Below, in pieces: positions 1 to 9,775 of a DNA stretch of 25,907 bases. The number at the start of each line of letters is the position of its first letter. The first letter of the stretch is position 1. The notes beneath the pieces are model-generated. The model searched no databases, had not been told where the DNA came from, and was given only the letters and a program-made list of their open reading frames with translations. A program made the translations under genes and the position numbers. This stretch comes from Mnemiopsis leidyi (taxonomy: Eukaryota; Ctenophora; Tentaculata; Lobata; Bolinopsidae), in assembly GCA_000226015.1 (NCBI GenBank), contig JH154082.1, forward strand, positions 75,986-101,892. Direction: 5' to 3'.

Positions 1-69
1 TGGCAGCTGTGGCACGTGCTGTCGATACTGGGCGTTTATTGGTGGGAGCGATCATCGGGCAGGGCTTGA
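1..69 (+). CDS. possible 3' end of a membrane-protein gene (partial)
   Basis: Frame 1 is open from the window edge to a TGA at 67-69 and reads WQLWHVLSILGVYWW followed by ERSSGRA. The pattern W-H-x-L-S-x-L-G-x-Y resembles the WH-containing helix near the C-terminus of alkaline ceramidases and related CREST-superfamily membrane hydrolases, where the His can be a metal ligand. That family link is a guess from a very short segment. A second frame is also open here (to about 196), so the coding assignment is uncertain. No poly(A) signal was recognised just downstream. Confidence 0.25.
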   Translation, partial: WQLWHVLSILGVYWWERSSGRA

Positions 70-561
70 GATTTATGTCAGCTTTGTCCAGATTGCAGGA
101 ATGCCTAATGAGTACTCAGTATGTATAATCAGCCTAATTTACTGCTCAACAATTGATAAGAGAGTGTTTAAATTCCTCCAATTTTTTGGGAATTGACATC
201 AGAAATTGGGAAATTCGCCTTCTGGGAATTGTGGAGATAATGAGACTGTTATTGGCAATTTTACCTTGTTTTAACATTTCGCGTTATCAGAGATAAAAAT
301 AATATTTTAACAATTGTTCAAAAATTAGGACGTTTAGATTAGACTCAGCTGCCTTTTCTGTGCAAGGCTAAATCTTGATTCCTAACCAGATGAAATCATC
401 GCCGAAGAATGACCTGTGTCATCTGTTCAGACCAAAAACGTTAATTTACAGGATCGTTGACATCATGCTGCTAAGTGGATGGCAATTTAAATACCGATAC
501 GAGGCAGGACTGCAAGTGAAATAATATCACAATCTCCAAAAAATGTCCTCTCTCTTTCTCA

Positions 562-597
<36 letters not shown>

Positions 598-960
598 TCT
601 CAGGAAGCTGTATGATTCCTAGACAAAAGTGGTGGATAGAGGACAATACAACTCCACCGATTGCCTCACGTCAGACACCCGACCGTCATCATTAGATTTG
701 TACCTCTAACAGATCGGCTCTCCGATCATGAAAATTTGAGAATAATTTTATCAGAAAACCAGGGAAAGTGAACATTGTAAACCACGGTATACTGCACCGT
801 GTCTACAAGACCGGTCCGTTGTTCGGTGGCGCTCGTTTCGGCTGTCTAAGTTGGCAGTCTAATGTAGTCAATGGAGCACAATAGGTGTTAACCTGGCCGG
901 TTCATATCGAGTAGACCTCTGACTGGATGATGGGGTATATCCGCTAGACAAACCACTGGT
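70..960. other. non-coding stretch with simple repeats
   Basis: I see no convincing gene here. The stretch contains the CT microsatellite annotated separately and several short GGGAATT repeats around 186-235. A GTG-initiated open frame starts at its right edge and is discussed among the rejected items. Confidence 0.5.
549..600. repeat. (CT)n microsatellite
   Basis: An almost pure CT dinucleotide run covers 565-593, flanked on both sides by imperfect CT/TTTC tract. It is a polypyrimidine run on the plus strand. No gene context suggests a function. Confidence 0.9.
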
Positions 961-1209
961 GTGAGCGAAATACGGACCATTCACCAATTAGGTACTTGGA
1001 ATTGTTTACATGTAAAGAAAATCTCGCGATTTCCAACTTGGAACGATGATTGTGTCATTACGAAAATGTCGTGTTATGTTCAAAGTATTCCGACCGCCGA
1101 CGACAAAGAATTGGCACGTGTGAAGGCAGCAACTGAATTACGGCTGATTTGCATTCTAAGTGATTTTCAAAGAGCACAGCTGCCCAGAATTTTAGTATCA
1201 CGGTCATGA

Positions 1210-2950
1210 AATTTTCAAGGCAATTTGACTTGTCTACTACAAGGGTCGTTATCAGTGGGGCTGAAGACAGGACGATTGTTGAGAGTTTTCTTATCTGGGA
1301 GTCCTGAAGAGCAGGCCATCCAGCCTGCTTTAACCAGACGTTAGCGTTACAAATGGAATTAGGTTTTTACCTTGGCCCCGCCCTCAGCGAACATTGTCCC
1401 TCAGAGCACCCCACCACCGCCAATAGGATCGAAGATCCAGATCTTGTTGACCAATCACCATGGACTGGATGATCACGTGGGATTGGGAGGTTTTAGGTAT
1501 GAAGGGCTGAGACTTCCTGATTTTTAGTATTGGCACTTTATCTACTGTTTAATTTTATCGCCTGTTCCTACAAAAATTCCGAATCGAATTAGTATTTGAC
1601 CAGTATGTTAATATGATTTACCTAAAATGAATTCATCGAAAATGAATTCATCGGTCCCAATTTTCAGCTTTAAGCGCTTAAGGAGTATGGGAATACTTAA
1701 GTAATGATGTCTAACGATAAACAGCCATCATTGGGAGAACCCGATAACTCTTGGCACCTAACAGAAGTTAGGTATCATCCCGACACATTGATAAATCACT
1801 AAATCCTTCATCTTCCAAATTAAGGGGAAATTTCCCCATCGCTTAACACCCACCCTGTACTAATTATTTCTACTTGGGGAGTTTTCAGATGTGAACTTTG
1901 TTGGAAGACGATAAAACACCAATCGTAGGATGGAGGAGCCGGTTTGAGACGGTGAATTGAGCCGGCCGAAGTGAGGTAGACGAAACCAGTCGGCAAATAG
2001 CCTGCACTTCTAATAATAGTTCCACCAGGATCCTTGTCCGTGCGTAGGAGGGGAGTCAGACCCCAGCTACCATCTTAAACTACTCTAACCTATAATCCAT
2101 CTTATAGACAATCGGCATAAATCCAATAATAAAATTCGAGGGATAAGGTAGTGCGATAAAGACTTGAGAGAAATTGGGGAGAGTGAGAGAGAGGGGGGAT
2201 GGGTGGATGAGATCACTTTGGCCCTGACACAGATCAGAGACGAAGGACTGAGCGAGAGAGGAGGTTGAGTAGCTGTATACTTCTCAGCACACCCCATCTC
2301 ACTTCTTTCACGGTCCGCTTATCTGCCAGCCGAGCCTAACTGCCTACTTGAGTAGGTACCAACAATACTTGTCTCCAGCATGCACTGATAAGGATATGCC
2401 GAGAATTGGGCCATGACTGATGACAGTCAGGGTATATTCGGAATTTTAAGGAATTTTATGACCTGTGACAAATTGCGAATCTGGTTGGATTGTTGTGAAT
2501 TTGAATTTTCAACGGCTAACGTGACGTGCCGGTCATGAAACTATGTATTTAAACTTTGAAATTCAGAGAAAAAACTTAAGAACCACTCGATGTTAGGGTC
2601 ACTTTACTTGCAAAAAGAAAGGCTTTTAGTGTTATTACTCATACGAAATTGCCTACAATGAACACTAAAAGAAGAAATTTGAAGTTGTTTTTACTTTTTA
2701 GTCACAAGACTTTGAGAAGCTCTACGAGATTCTTTTGTATTACTATTAGTTTTATTACTAAAGTACTTCATCTGATTTCAAAAAGTAAGGTGGAATAAGT
2801 AAAGAGAATGGATTAAGTAAAGAGCTGATTTCGGTAGATCAGGAGGAAATTGTGGTAGAATGGTAGATTGGAAGCTGCTTATCCAGTCAGCAAAGCTAGA
2901 CAATAGGTATAGATGTAAATAATGGGTATAGATGGTCAATCAAGTGGGTC
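1210..2950. other. no supportable gene; GA-rich low-complexity patch
   Basis: Open frames here are short and show no recognisable domain. A GA/GGG-rich low-complexity patch lies at 2160-2215 (GAGAGTGAGAGAGAGG then GGATGGGTGGATGAG) and produces a spurious Ser/Pro/Leu-rich frame on the minus strand. Confidence 0.4.
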
Positions 2951-4500
2951 GGGGGACAGGCTAATATTTCCCTCCCGCACCCCAAGTAGAGATCATTGCT
3001 CTGCTGAGTAGTTTGGATTGCAGACAATAGAGGCCAGCAAGGAAGTAGTCGGAGTACTGGCTGAAGTTCCGTGTCCAGTGTCCAACCCCCTGTCCAGGCA
3101 GAGCTGTCACGTGACTGTCTTGCGGGTCACGTGACCTGCTTCCTCCCAATGAGAGCCGGACCCATGCCGTCTGAACAGCTGGTACACGACCTGTCCGCGT
3201 GATTGTACCGCTAACCGGTCCAACTTGACAAATGTGGCGATCGAGGTCCAGTCCGCCGGGGGAGACATGAGTCGGGGAAGCAGCCGCTGGGCAGGTATTG
3301 GAGGAGCGGTGTTGGTGGAAGTGTGCTGGTAATCTGTAGCGCTGTCCTGACAGAGTGAACAATAGAGACGGACAGATAGAATAACATTAGGACGGCAGTA
3401 GAGGTAGGGGCACGTGTCAGGTAGTTACGTTAATGTAGCAGTTACAGGTGATGTAGATAACAGAGTCCTGACCGGACTTGCTCCTTCTCATCCAGACATC
3501 ATCCTCCTCCAGCACTTCAAACTACACACGGGGAATTTCCTCAACCTTGTCCTGCTAGCCCTCCAGCCATGGCCGGTTAAATAACGCAGCCTGAACCAGA
3601 GCATTTTCAACTAGCGGCCACAGCATGAGTACCGACAAGTTGGCCGGCACTTAAAATGTCTGGCTGAAATCTCGCTGTAAATCAGGTGCGCGAGTTGAGG
3701 ACTACGAGGGTTTTCTCAACCACTGAGGTAGTGAAGGTGCTACAGGAGCCATGTTGGGACACCGTGAACCTTAGTCGCACGTCTGAAAGTCCTAGCAGCA
3801 ACCTAGACGTTCAGGAGCCACCAACCGATATCAGCTTCCACCAATGACCAAATAACTCATTAACACTACCCTTATTCAATTCTTTTTATTGTTGTATTGA
3901 AATTTAGTTTAATTCAATCGTACTGGTGGGTAGGCTAATCGAATGCCAACTCTGGAGGGCAGAAAAAGAGCAGGAGGAGCTGGCTCGCTCTCCTCGCCGA
4001 ACAATCCTGTCTTAACGACGTGAGTAGTGGTTGTCAGGGGTCGCGTCAAACTCAATAATCCGGCTAGCGTGCTACTCAGCAGGACTGCAGAGCTGGGCCC
4101 GCTCTTTAGCCCCCTCCATCTAATGAATTGGTAGGAATAGAGCAGGAGTTCAAGTAGGGAGGATAGATTGTCTGTCGTCATTAGCCAAATAACGTGCTCT
4201 TCTTCTCCCTCTTCTCCAACTCAGGGTATCTCTCTGGTCGTCCGGCCGCGTCATTGTCCATCTTCCTCCTGTCTTTAGCCACCACCTTCACCTCGGCAGT
4301 GCAGGCCAGACCTTCAAATCTTGTTACAATCATTGGTCACCGCTATTGTTCATTGTTGTTGCCCAAGGAACAGGGGGTACTTGGTAATATGTCAGTTCGA
4401 GCTAAGTACCCACTTGATGTCGGAGATCTTGAGTACTTTCTACATCACGTGATACATCATCAGGCAAGTTACCCCCGTGTTGGATAGATGTGATAGAAAG
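2950..4500. other. GC-rich, CpG-bearing block of uncertain coding status
   Basis: This block is clearly more GC-rich than its surroundings and has open frames on both strands. They include a 133-codon minus frame (2961-3362) and several plus-strand stretches that read like protein, such as one ending TDISFHQ with its stop at 3846. None has a domain I recognise, and no chain of splice sites with matching phase could be assembled. It could hold exons of an unrecognised gene or be a CpG-rich regulatory region; the paired E-boxes at 3106-3135 favour at least a regulatory role. Confidence 0.35.
3106..3135. promoter_or_regulatory. pair of palindromic GTCACGTGAC E-boxes
   Basis: Two exact copies of the 10-bp palindrome GTCACGTGAC lie at 3106-3115 and 3126-3135, so their centres are 20 bp apart, close to two DNA helical turns. 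GTCACGTGAC matches the element bound by MiT/TFE bHLH-zip factors (the CLEAR motif upstream of lysosomal genes) and by USF-type factors. The gene it would control is not identified. Function is inferred from motif and spacing only. Confidence 0.55.
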
Positions 4501-5721
4501 TTTGGAATGAAGGAATGAAGGAAGGAGCTACTAGAGGGACATTAGAATACTACTTGACAGTTGACATAACAGAATCCCACAGTCAGTTTGACACAAATTT
4601 GTATCATTCCGACTGGTACTTGATACGCCGTCCTTCGTGATACTGCCGAAATTCTGAGGCAGGAAAAGGTGACACCCCCTGAAAGGCTTCTCCAAAAATA
4701 TACCACGGGGCAAGTTGAAAATTCAGTGACCAAACAGTTATTTAAAACACCGAAAATTTGTGATTTGATCGAGATATTGATAAGGGCCAATTCATTAAGG
4801 GGCGACAACACGGTTCAAAGGCTGGTTGTCCCCACCAATTGTTCCCAATTTCTTTACGTATTTCGTGCTAATAATCTTATTTCACGATTTTCTCATTAAG
4901 TATTCTCCTTACATCGTACAAATTTTGATTGTCTAGATCCACGATGGTTATTCTCCGGGAATTATCACCTATTTGGAAGTTTTACCAGTACCAACTGACA
5001 CGCGGGAATCGTTCAAACAAGTGATGAAAGTTACAGCCGGACTTGAGGAACAGAAATTTAAGTAGAAAATATGGCCATAAAATCTTAACTTTTGGTGTCC
5101 CGAGAGCTATATCAATATGAGCATAATCTAAGAACAATAAAAAGCTTGTAAAGCTTAAGGAATCTGGTCTTAAGGAATTTTCAAAGTGGACAGCTTTCAT
5201 AAAATTTAAAGCTTATCTGACACGCCATGACCTTTTTCAGACAAAATCTCAATGGCTCGATGTCGTTTTAGACTTTATAAAAAGAAAACCCTTTACAAAA
5301 AACCTATATAAGTTAAAGAAAAATGAAAAATTTTGTTTAACATTCAATACATCGAAGATTACGAGGCGAAAATGCTCTACATCCCACCTAATTTCATAAT
5401 ATGTGCAAAAATAATCGCTTTCAATACAGTGATGGGAATTTGGTCAATTTTTGAAAGATCTACTTACATAATAAATTGCATCTAATGTCGTTACAAGCGT
5501 TATGTCCGCTAGCAATAATCTAATCCATTACAGGAAATCAAGTTTGTTATGTCGGAATGAAATTCTCAACTGGTTCTACAATTTCAAATGTGAGGTCACA
5601 CCAAACTATTACTTGACGACAAATTTACGTCGTAGTCTTATTTCGTTATTGAGTGCTTTGTAGTCGGTGAAAATTTATCGCATCCAACAGTTTTGACCAA
5701 CTACTCCAGACAACAATAGAA
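4500..5721. other. no supportable gene
   Basis: A short GGAATGAA/GGAAGG simple repeat lies at 4503-4527. The remaining frames overlap one another on opposite strands, show no domain and lack splice or poly(A) context. The sequence becomes AT-rich towards the right. Confidence 0.4.
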
Positions 5722-6496
5722 TTAAATTAATTGTTTAAACCCACCCAACATAATAACACATTGAATGAAATGCCGACTCCTTTCAGAATCATCGAAGAAA
5801 TTTGTCGCACAGACATAAGAAGCTCCAAGTCCTATTTTTTGTGAAAGTTGGTAATAGTCCTCACCGACCACAAATTCATAAACTGCTAAATTGTCCACCA
5901 AATTTTATTGGCCAAGAAGTGACAATTCAAAAATCAAAAAATAACTACAACAAAAGTCAGCGGCGGAGAATATACTGAGATCCAAGAGGGCACTGAAATG
6001 ATAAACTTACCAGTCTTTTGAGAGCTATGCATCATGGTTGGCTTGTCATTGTACATCTTTGATTGGTTCATCATGGGTTTGTAGTTTTGAAGGGGCATCG
6101 CAATTCCAACATTTTTCTTGTAACCAGCCTGAAATTTATTTGTTAAAAATAATTTACTTTATCTGAGAGACATAAATTCGAAAATCAATCGATGAATTGT
6201 AGCATTTATTCTGATTGTGCAATTTTGAATTTCCCCGAGTCTCATATTCAATGCTATAAACGGAGTATAAATCGAAAATATCGAACTATATTTTTTGTAA
6301 AAAGAAATACAAAAACAAGCAATATTTTACAAACCTTATAAGCGTCCGAAGAGAAAGACAGATCAAAAGCGCTATACGGAGCATGCGACAGGTTCCTTTG
6401 GTAGTTAGATCGCTGATCCTTCTTTTGGTCCTTCTTTTGGTCCCTCTTGTGCGGCGTGGAAAGGATGTCTTCAATTGAAAATCCACCCATGACCAT
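5722..6496 (-). CDS. eh1-like motif protein, probable transcriptional regulator
   Basis: Exon 1 (6496-6335) begins MVMGGFSIEDILSTPHKR, then a KKDQ repeat and a Ser/Tyr-rich stretch. FSIEDIL matches the eh1 Groucho/TLE-recruiting motif at the N-terminus of repressive homeobox proteins such as Lbx, Hhex and NK classes. Exon 1 ends in phase 0 at AAG/GTTTGT. Exon 2 (6128-6011), with acceptor TTTCAG and donor ACTG/GTAAGT, encodes a Met/Lys/Asn-rich segment (GYKKNVGIAMPLQNYKPMM). A possible third exon (5882-5722, acceptor TTTAGCAG, matching phase 1) reads to a stop and would give 146 residues, but it resembles nothing I know. No WFxN homeodomain helix exists on the minus strand of 1-6000. So the true 3' exons may lie off the window, or this may not be a homeobox gene. 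Exons 1 and 2 are moderately sure and exon 3 weak. An alternative start is the second Met, two codons in. Confidence 0.45.
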
Positions 6497-8340
6497 TTTG
6501 AATTATAACTCTTTAAAATTTAAATCAAACGGATGTCAAATGCGCAAGTCAGAAATAAGTTTCTCAGTACGCCCCGTGAGTTGTATACTCGCGGGAGGAG
6601 ATGTTACCAAAACCGCGTGATCTGATTGGCGGAGAACTCGACCAATGAGGTGCGAGGAGAGGACCACGTGACAGGTGCGACACGAGTTCATTAGTGGGGC
6701 AGGGTATCGTAGTGCAGTGGACTTGACATGTTACGTCTCCAGACCGTCTGTGATTCACGGTCGGACCGTCCGAACTCAACTGTGTGATCACGTGCCTGGA
6801 AAAACGAGTTGTTAACCTAATATGAGTGTGGTTTATAGCCTGAATAAGGCATTCTTGGAGCATAGCTGGAATCAGTATAGATATTGTCTCGAATCTAAAC
6901 ATTCGTCCGCGTAGCAGCGTATAGCGACACAATTTAACGATCCATAAATTGATAGATTAGTCTCGCTTTCACAGAATCATGTGTCATGTTCCGTCATTTT
7001 CCAGTGAGATAAATAATAGGTAGAGCAAGAAATTGAATACCAAGCATATTTCGTAATCAATACTTAAGGCATGCGTAATTTTACCTCGATCTAGATCATC
7101 TTCGATAGTTCTTTTTCTTATTCCATAAAATGCAGAGGACAGCTCATGCCTAGGATGAATTCAACCGGATAAATTCCGCTAAATAAAGTTAACATCCTGA
7201 ATAATTAACATTAATCGAAAATTCAACACCCACTCTTCGATATTCCGAGTAACATATTCAGCATTCAATACCAATATGATTCGAAATTCACTGATCCGTT
7301 GCTAAGAAAACAACAACAAAAAATGAATGGTGTAATCTAGATGATAAATAGCCAGGAAAATTTCAATTCATTGAAAAAAAATGAAAAAACTGATTTGTAT
7401 TTTATCATTTGTTCTAATCATACTCTGAACATTCAGATGTTAAAAAACGGTTCACTGCTCATTTGCACTTACAAGTGTGTCATAAAAGTAGTTTTATCGG
7501 GGTATTAAAAGTTCATATCGGTGAATTCTTAAAACCTGCGAGATAATTCTCAATTTTCTGCATCGCCTCAATTAAAAAATCAATTGACACTGTTCCACGT
7601 TCTTAAAAAATGCCCAGTGCTCTGGCGCTTTGCAAGTCGGCTCACATTGCATGTTTTCATTTATTTCGTTTCGGATTCATTTATTTTGGACTCCTATCTC
7701 CTTGAAATTCCCAACTATAATTCAAAGCGTCACTGGCAAAGATCGATGCACCTAGTAAGGACCGGTGAACTTTCGAGTCTGAACCGGGAAATTATACCGA
7801 CAAATTGAAGAGATTGTGTCCGTCAAATGGTAGCGTTCCCTCATTCGTTGATCAGTTGTTGCCATGGTTCCCAGATAAAGGAGTAACGCCCGCGCAGGCC
7901 TGTTATATCCTGCTTCTAGTGGTATGTGTGGAGGGAGGAGACGCCAGACGATCACATGAACAATGAACATTCCTCATCGCCAGGACCTCAACTTGTCTAG
8001 TATCAATCGGGAAGGATCGATTCATATGTTTTACCTGGATTATTGTTATAGCCAACAGTTTGTTTGAGGCCTGAAGACAAGTTTAGTTCTATCACTTCGT
8101 TGTAAGGGTGAAAATGTTACTGAAACGTTTGCGGAGGGGGACAGCCCTCCCACCATTTCTTTCATACTTCAAAGTCTTTTCTCTGTCCACAAAATATATG
8201 AATTTTTGTAGGTCATCATCACAAGACAATTGTCGATGTGTAACACGAATGTTATATTGTCTTTGAACAAAACATTTAGCATAAACCAGCACACACCGTC
8301 CGATGGGGTATTAACACTTAAGCAGTGTGGCTTAACCGCT
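6497..8340. other. flank of the eh1-motif gene and gene-free stretch
   Basis: E-box cores CACGTG occur at 6665-6670 and 6789-6794, 170-300 bp upstream of the eh1-motif start codon, and could be promoter elements. No other gene is supported. Frames at 6564-6932, 7584-7808 and 7752-7970 show no domain or splice context. Confidence 0.35.
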
Positions 8341-8801
8341 CTAAACCTTCTCCACACCCTCCTCTATGTCCAGGAATTTCCGAACAACTGAACACTGCTT
8401 GCATTCAAGAAAATGTCTAAACTGGAAGATCAAGCCGACCAAAACTGACCAACCCCCGACAGCCCCAAAACACCTCAAAATGATCATGTCGCTGGTGGAG
8501 TAGGAGAAGACCAGACCAAGGCAGGACACGATTATTCCTGAAATGGAAGGTTGTGTTATCCAGGCGAGCTCCAGTCATAACAGGGACGAGTTTATCGGGA
8601 AAGCTCTCGTTCCCACCCGGCCCGGAATGCGGAATGGAAACGGGCAGCAGGATTGTTCAGTAAGTCTAGCTAAAGCTGTCAGAGAAACTCGACAACAATG
8701 AAGATGACGATACAGTACGTGCGACCTACGTGACTGTTACTTACCTGCGGTTAGAAAAACGAGCAATGGATAGTATCTGCTTTTCCTGAACCCGCTGTTT
8801 T
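8341..8801 (-). CDS. two-helix membrane protein, 3' exons (partial gene)
   Basis: Two exons fit in frame. The internal exon is 8801-8745, with acceptor CTCATTTCCTCAG and donor CGCAG/GTAAGT. The terminal exon is 8537-8341, with acceptor CCATTTCAG and stop TAG. The join is phase 1 and the intron is 207 bp. Together they encode 83 residues starting (x)NSGFRKSRYYPLLVF. A first hydrophobic helix runs from YYPLLVF to GLVFSY, a four-residue turn STSD follows, and a second helix runs from MIILRCFG to GLIFQF. The polar tail contains ECKQC and ends EEGVEKV. The join places both helices in one continuous frame, which supports it. The 5' exon or exons must lie upstream, probably within 8802-9775, because a plus-strand gene starts at 9776. 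I do not recognise the family; a small tetraspan or two-pass TMEM protein is likely. Confidence 0.5.
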
Positions 8802-9500
8802 CTGAGGAAATGAGAGATTAAATTGTTGAACAGATACTTCCTGCTTTAAGTTTATGCACTACATACTTATACTCAAATTTAAGTCTCTAACATTTCTGAT
8901 ATTATTTCATTTATCTGTCTTAGTACCTCGATCAAAAAGTAATTAGAGTCATATATAACTACTTTAGAAGAATTACCATCAGACTTAACAATTGTTCAAA
9001 GCTCTATTAGGATGATAAATCTGAGCTACCACGGGGGTCAGATCACGGGGGTCAGATCACCTTCCCCAAGGATCACATGGCCTAGCCCAATCAATGATCT
9101 ATCTGGGCCACCAGTGGGTGATGGTTCTCATCCCCACGATGTGAGCTGTGCTCGTTAAGTTTTCTTTTCATTCCTGATACATGTGCAATTGTGCATCATT
9201 ACATGTATGAGCAGGGAGCAGTAGAATATTAATGGATCCCAATCCCATATAGATGGGAAGTTTGAACAGACCAGCCTACGTGGAGCAGATGTTAAAACAT
9301 TAGTCCTACTCCCTGGACAAAAGAAATCCTGCGGTTCCTTCGTGATCTCTGGCGCCCTAGAAAATAGCAGCAATCGAACAGATGTTTAAACATTAGTCTT
9401 ACTCTCAGAACAAAAGACATCCTGCTATTAGCGAATGTCACGAGTATAGTAAGAGAGACAAGCAAAAGCAGGCTCTCTTACAGTCCCCACTCTTTCTCAT
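8802..9500. repeat. repeat-bearing intergenic stretch
   Basis: A 14-bp perfect tandem duplication ACGGGGGTCAGATC lies at about 9032-9059. A diverged direct repeat of about 50 bp occurs at 9282-9332 and 9376-9425; both copies contain AGATGTT, ACATTAGTC, ACAAAAGA and ATCCTGC. These look like remnants of dispersed repeats. Missing 5' exons of the minus-strand membrane-protein gene could be here but were not identified. Confidence 0.5.
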
Positions 9501-9520
9501 TTTATAGAGCACATATATAC
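9496..9520 (+). promoter_or_regulatory. candidate TATA region of the secreted sushi-protein gene
   Basis: TTTTATAGAG followed by ACATATATACG lies about 260-280 bp upstream of the ATG at 9776. If it is the core promoter, the leader would be about 240 nt and would include the 29-bp tandem repeat at 9646-9703. This is inference from motif and position only. Confidence 0.25.
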
Positions 9521-9645
9521 GACAACAGTTCCTCTTTGTTTGTAACAACTGCAGTGAGCTTTTTACTGCGATAGCAATCTGCAATCGTAATTTTGACAAA
9601 CCACGTTTTAACTATTTTAAAGACCGCCGTAAAGGAAGCAACTCA

Positions 9646-9703
9646 AGGAGGAAACCAATAAACGAAGCGACCCTAGGAGGAAACCAATAAACGAAGCGAC
9701 CCT
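9646..9703 (+). repeat. 29-bp perfect tandem duplication
   Basis: Two exact head-to-tail copies of a 29-bp unit that begins AGGAGGAAACC and ends AAGCGACCCT. They lie in the likely 5' leader or proximal promoter of the secreted sushi-protein gene, 73 bp before its ATG. Confidence 0.9.
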
Positions 9704-9775
9704 AAGAAGCTAGAGACGAATCTTGGGACAAATCTAGGAACAAATTCAATTCTAGAAAACTGATCGAGAAACAAG

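Noticed and set aside
961-1209. 82-codon plus-strand frame with some protein-like composition
   Set aside because: It starts with GTG, not ATG, has no clear acceptor upstream and contains no recognisable motif. Chance is likely.
2961-3362. 133-codon minus-strand open frame in the GC-rich block
   Set aside because: No domain, signal peptide or splice context. GC-rich DNA depletes stop codons, and several plus-strand frames in the same block look equally protein-like.
3909-4487. Divergent small frames (minus 3909-4181, plus 4194-4487)
   Set aside because: The arrangement looked like a divergent gene pair, but neither product has a domain, and the hydrophobic start of the plus frame is not followed by a credible secreted protein.
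4531-4899. Overlapping 60-90 codon frames on both strands
   Set aside because: They overlap one another on opposite strands in repeat-like DNA, and none has a motif or matching splice sites.
8563-8654. Possible plus-strand exon between CCAG and TTCA/GTAAGT inside the membrane-protein intron
   Set aside because: Both splice signals look good and two frames are open, but it lies antisense within a well-supported minus-strand intron and has no partner exons or domain.
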